From the NCBI GenBank assembly GCA_963923955.1, contig OZ000552.1, forward strand, positions 372,001 through 436,000: a DNA stretch of 64,000 bases, written 5' to 3'. The position numbers and the translations under genes are program-made. The notes under the pieces were generated by a model. The model did not search any database, was not told the origin of the DNA, and was given only the letters and a program-made list of their open reading frames with translations. Source of the stretch: G963923955 sp963923955. GTDB taxonomy: Bacteria > Pseudomonadota > Gammaproteobacteria > Eutrophobiales > Eutrophobiaceae. This document shows, piece after piece, positions 61,326 through 64,000 of this stretch; the stretch's first letter is position 1, and the number at the start of each line of letters is the position of its first letter.

Positions 61326-62636
61326 ATGTCAAAAGAATACATACCAAACAGCATCAGTCATTTGCATCCCAGGCCACGCATCATCCCGCGTGAAGAACAC
61401 AACATCTCGCGGCGGATGATCAGCGAGGGCGCCTTGAATGTGCTGTATAAGCTGAAGAATGGCGGCTATCAGGCCTATCTTGTCGGCGGGAGTGTGCGCG
61501 ATCTGCTGCTGGGCCGGGAGCCGAAGGATTTTGACGTGGTCACCGATGCCCGTCCGGAGCAGATCCGCGAGCTGTTTCAAAGGAGCCGCCTGATCGGCCG
61601 CCGGTTTAGATTGGCGCATGTCCGTCATGGACGGGAGATCATTGAGGTATCCACCTTCCGGGCGCCGCACCACATCGCCGCAGGCGAGGGGCACAGCGTG
61701 GATGGGCGCATCATTCGCGATAATGTCTATGGCACGATGGATGAAGATGTCTGGCGCCGGGACCTGACGGTGAATGCCCTGTTTTATAATATCGCCGACT
61801 TCTCCGTGGTCGATTATGTCGGCGGCATGGCCGATATACAAAGCGCTCACATTCGCCTGATCGGTGAGCCAGTGCATCGCTTTACTGAAGATCCCGTCAG
61901 GTTGCTACGAGCAGTGCGCTTTGCGGCAAAACTGGGCTTTCGCATTGACGCAGAAACTGAAAAGGTCATGCCGGAATTGGCGCATCTCTTGAAAGATATA
62001 CCTGCCGCGCGCCTGTTTGAAGAGAGCTTGAAGCTGTTTCTAAGCGGTGCTGCCGTGCAGAGCTTTGAGCTGTTGCGGCGCTATGCGCTGTTTGCCGTCT
62101 TGTTCCCGCAGACAGAAGCCGCGCTGGCCGTGGAAGAGGACGGCTTTCCGCAGACCCTGTTAATCCATGCGCTGGAAAATACCGATAGCCGCCTGGCCGC
62201 GGACAAGCCGGTAACCCCGGGTTTTCTGATTGCCGCCTTGTTGTGGGATGCCATGCACAGGCTGGCGGATAACTATGTCCGCAGCGGCATGCGCGAGGTC
62301 GATGCCTTGTCCCTGGCCGGTGATGTCGTCATCTCCAAACAGACCAGCAGCACCAGCATGCCGCGGCGCTTTACCCAGATGGCGAGGGAGATCTGGCAGT
62401 TGCAGCCGCGCCTGAAACGACATAAGGGCAAGCAACCACAGCGCCTGTTGCAACATCCGCGTTTTCGCGCCGCCTATGACTTTTTGCTGTTGCGCGTACA
62501 GGCCGGCGAGCCATTGCAAGAACTGGCGGATTGGTGGACGGATGTCCAAAAGTCTATGCCGGAGCGACACGCCCGGCCGTCTGCGGCGGGCAAGCGCCGC
62601 CATTATTATCAACGCCGGCGCCGCCCCACGGCCTGA
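61326..62636 (+). CDS. pcnB: Poly(A) polymerase I
   Basis: 436 residues. Class II nucleotidyltransferase start YLVGGSVRDLLLGREPKDFDVVTDA (motif GGSVRDLLLG, then DFDVV). Adds poly(A) tails that mark RNA for decay. Basic end (RPSAAGKRRHYYQRRRRPTA). Stop overlaps folK by 1 bp. Confidence 0.95.
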   Translation: MSKEYIPNSISHLHPRPRIIPREEHNISRRMISEGALNVLYKLKNGGYQAYLVGGSVRDLLLGREPKDFDVVTDARPEQIRELFQRSRLIGRRFRLAHVRHGREIIEVSTFRAPHHIAAGEGHSVDGRIIRDNVYGTMDEDVWRRDLTVNALFYNIADFSVVDYVGGMADIQSAHIRLIGEPVHRFTEDPVRLLRAVRFAAKLGFRIDAETEKVMPELAHLLKDIPAARLFEESLKLFLSGAAVQSFELLRRYALFAVLFPQTEAALAVEEDGFPQTLLIHALENTDSRLAADKPVTPGFLIAALLWDAMHRLADNYVRSGMREVDALSLAGDVVISKQTSSTSMPRRFTQMAREIWQLQPRLKRHKGKQPQRLLQHPRFRAAYDFLLLRVQAGEPLQELADWWTDVQKSMPERHARPSAAGKRRHYYQRRRRPTA

Positions 62637-63139
62637 TGAGCATCGCCTATGTCGGCCTGGGCAGTAACCTTGAGCGCCCAATGTCCCAATTATCCAGCGC
62701 CCGATCAGCGCTGGCACAACTGCCGCAGACCAGCCTGCTCAGGCACTCCTCGTATTATCGAAGCCGACCGCTGGGGCCCGAGAAGCAGCCGGATTTTATC
62801 AATGCGGTCGCGGCGCTTGAGACATCGCTTGCCCCGGTCAAGCTCCTGGATAAACTACTGGAGATTGAAACACAGCAGGGCAGGGTGCGCAGCCGGACAC
62901 GTTGGGGCCCGCGGACCCTGGATCTGGATCTGCTGCTATATAATACCGAAGAGTTGGATGAGCCGCGCCTGGTCATCCCGCACCCGGAGATGAGCAGGCG
63001 TAATTTTGTCCTGGCGCCGTTGGTTGAGATTGCGCCGCAGGTGCTGATCCCCGGCTACGGCTTAGCGCACGCGCTATTGGAAAAAGTCGGCCATGCCGGC
63101 CTGCAGGTGGTGGAGCACGGTGTCTGGAGAAGTACCTGA
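62636..63139 (+). CDS. folK: 2-amino-4-hydroxy-6-hydroxymethyldihydropteridine pyrophosphokinase
   Basis: 167 residues from the ATG at 62636. YVGLGSNLERP start and the WGPRTLDLDLLLYN motif identify HPPK of folate synthesis. Confidence 0.97.
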   Translation: MSIAYVGLGSNLERPMSQLSSARSALAQLPQTSLLRHSSYYRSRPLGPEKQPDFINAVAALETSLAPVKLLDKLLEIETQQGRVRSRTRWGPRTLDLDLLLYNTEELDEPRLVIPHPEMSRRNFVLAPLVEIAPQVLIPGYGLAHALLEKVGHAGLQVVEHGVWRST

Positions 63140-63764
63140 GTACATTGTCGTGGAAGGACCGATCGGCGTCGGGAAGACCGCCCTGGCCCGCCGCCTGGCG
63201 GAGAGCTTCAACATTGCGTTGATGCTGGAGATGGCAGGGGAGAATCCCTTTTTGCCGCGCTTCTACGCAGACCCGAAGTCAACGGCATTGCCCACCCAGC
63301 TGTACTTTTTATTTCAGCGGGCGCGGCAGGTGCAGGCGCTGCGGCAGGCCGATATGTTCAGGCCAAGGCGGGTGGCGGATTTTCTGATGCAAAAAGATCG
63401 CCTGTTCGCCCGCTTGGCCCTGGATGAAGATGAGCTGGCGCTCTATGATCAGGTCTATCATCGCCTGACGCTGGAGGCACCGGTGCCGGACCTGGTCATC
63501 TATCTGCAGGCGCCGGTGGAGGCGCTGCTAAGGCGCATATTTGCGCGCGGCATCGCCTATGAGAGAAACATTGATGAGGAATATCTTGAGAAGGTCGCGG
63601 CCGCCTACATAGAATTTTTTTATCATTATGAGGCCTCCCCCCTGCTGATCGTCAACACCGCCGAGCTGGATGTTGCCGCTAATAGCCAGGACTATGAGTT
63701 GTTGCTTGCGCGTATCCATGCCCTATCCCCCGGCCGACATTATTTTAATCCACAGCAGCTATGA
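63120..63764 (+). CDS. Deoxynucleoside kinase family protein
   Basis: 214 residues from a GTG at 63120, overlapping folK by 20 bp. P-loop [16 protein letters not shown]; the [13 protein letters not shown] and [14 protein letters not shown] segments match dAdo/dGuo kinases found between folK and panB in proteobacteria. Salvages deoxynucleosides. Confidence 0.92.
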   Translation: MSGEVPEYIVVEGPIGVGKTALARRLAESFNIALMLEMAGENPFLPRFYADPKSTALPTQLYFLFQRARQVQALRQADMFRPRRVADFLMQKDRLFARLALDEDELALYDQVYHRLTLEAPVPDLVIYLQAPVEALLRRIFARGIAYERNIDEEYLEKVAAAYIEFFYHYEASPLLIVNTAELDVAANSQDYELLLARIHALSPGRHYFNPQQL

Positions 63765-64000
63765 GTAAAAAAATAACCGTGCCCAGGCTGTCTGCGATGA
63801 AGCAGGCGGGTGAGAAGATCGTGAGCCTGACGGCGTATGATGCCGGCTTTGCGCGCATCTTGGATGCGGCGGGGGTTGAGATAATCCTCATCGGTGATTC
63901 GCTGGGCATGGTACTGCATGGTGAGGAAGACACCTTACAGGTCAGCATGGACGACATGGCCTATCACACGCGCCTGGTCAGCCGCGCTGTCGAGCGCGCC
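63761..64000 (+). CDS. panB: 3-methyl-2-oxobutanoate hydroxymethyltransferase, partial
   Basis: First 80 residues only; the gene leaves the window. [29 protein letters not shown] is the KPHMT beginning (metal-binding DSLGMV). First committed step of pantothenate synthesis; overlaps the kinase stop (ATGA). Confidence 0.96.
   Translation, partial: MSKKITVPRLSAMKQAGEKIVSLTAYDAGFARILDAAGVEIILIGDSLGMVLHGEEDTLQVSMDDMAYHTRLVSRAVERA

Overview
The window looks like a chromosomal segment of a moderately GC-rich gammaproteobacterium. The evidence is the ndk-rlmN-pilF-rodZ-hisS-yfgM-bamB-der gene order, a pepA-holC-valS block next to divergent lptFG, an EI-Ntr (ptsP) gene and a PilF pilotin. I cannot place it below class. 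I see no rRNA or tRNA genes. The last gene (panB) runs off the right edge.

Layout: 1-2.3 kb has a secreted delta-class carbonic anhydrase and hemB. 2.3-9.8 kb is a complete type II-C CRISPR-Cas locus: 32 identical 36-bp repeats with their own terminator, then cas2, cas1 and cas9 on the opposite strand, and a tracrRNA gene divergent from cas9. 9.9-17.9 kb is the housekeeping run der to ndk. 18.1-25 kb is an IscR-led SUF iron-sulfur operon (iscR-sufA-sufB-sufC-sufD-sufS-sufU-sufT) with a recognisable IscR type 1 site upstream. 25.1-25.7 kb is a VapBC toxin-antitoxin pair.

25.8-39.0 kb is a surface-glycan locus, nearly all on the minus strand and tightly packed. It holds two GT4 glycosyltransferases, a second transferase-like protein, a 2OG-Fe(II) oxygenase, an ABC exporter, a NeuA-KdsC fusion, a short NeuB, a surface-carbohydrate protein, a phospholipase-D-like protein, a CDP-glycerol-type glycerophosphotransferase and a divergent methyltransferase. 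Three of these genes carry uninterrupted C/G tracts of 34, 22 and 27 bp. As sequenced, two are frameshifted (OFF) and one is in frame (ON). A fourth tract (10 C) interrupts a methyltransferase at 46.7 kb. Two tracts lie exactly at interdomain linkers. Together they suggest combinatorial phase variation of a nonulosonic-acid (possibly Kdn) and glycerol-phosphate decorated surface polymer.

39-46 kb holds an acetate symporter pair (yjcH-actP), a small metal-handling cluster (MerT-like, HMA protein, outer-membrane protein, Cys-rich secreted protein), a CorC/CNNM protein, a secreted methyltransferase-like protein and a glutathione transferase. 47.0-48.6 kb is an AT-rich, probably acquired BglII/BstYI-type restriction-modification pair. 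48.7-64 kb is mostly core: ptsP, cysE, valS, holC, pepA, lptFG, RDD protein, DUF992 protein, two unusual tiny-gene pairs, pcnB, folK, a deoxynucleoside kinase and panB.

The most interesting material is the set of long homopolymer switches in the glycan locus, the self-complementary type II-C repeat with a promoter-like 3' end, the chain of mini-ORFs at 31.9-32.2 kb, and the translationally coupled micro-gene pairs at 60.4-61.2 kb. All reading is by eye; no database search was run.
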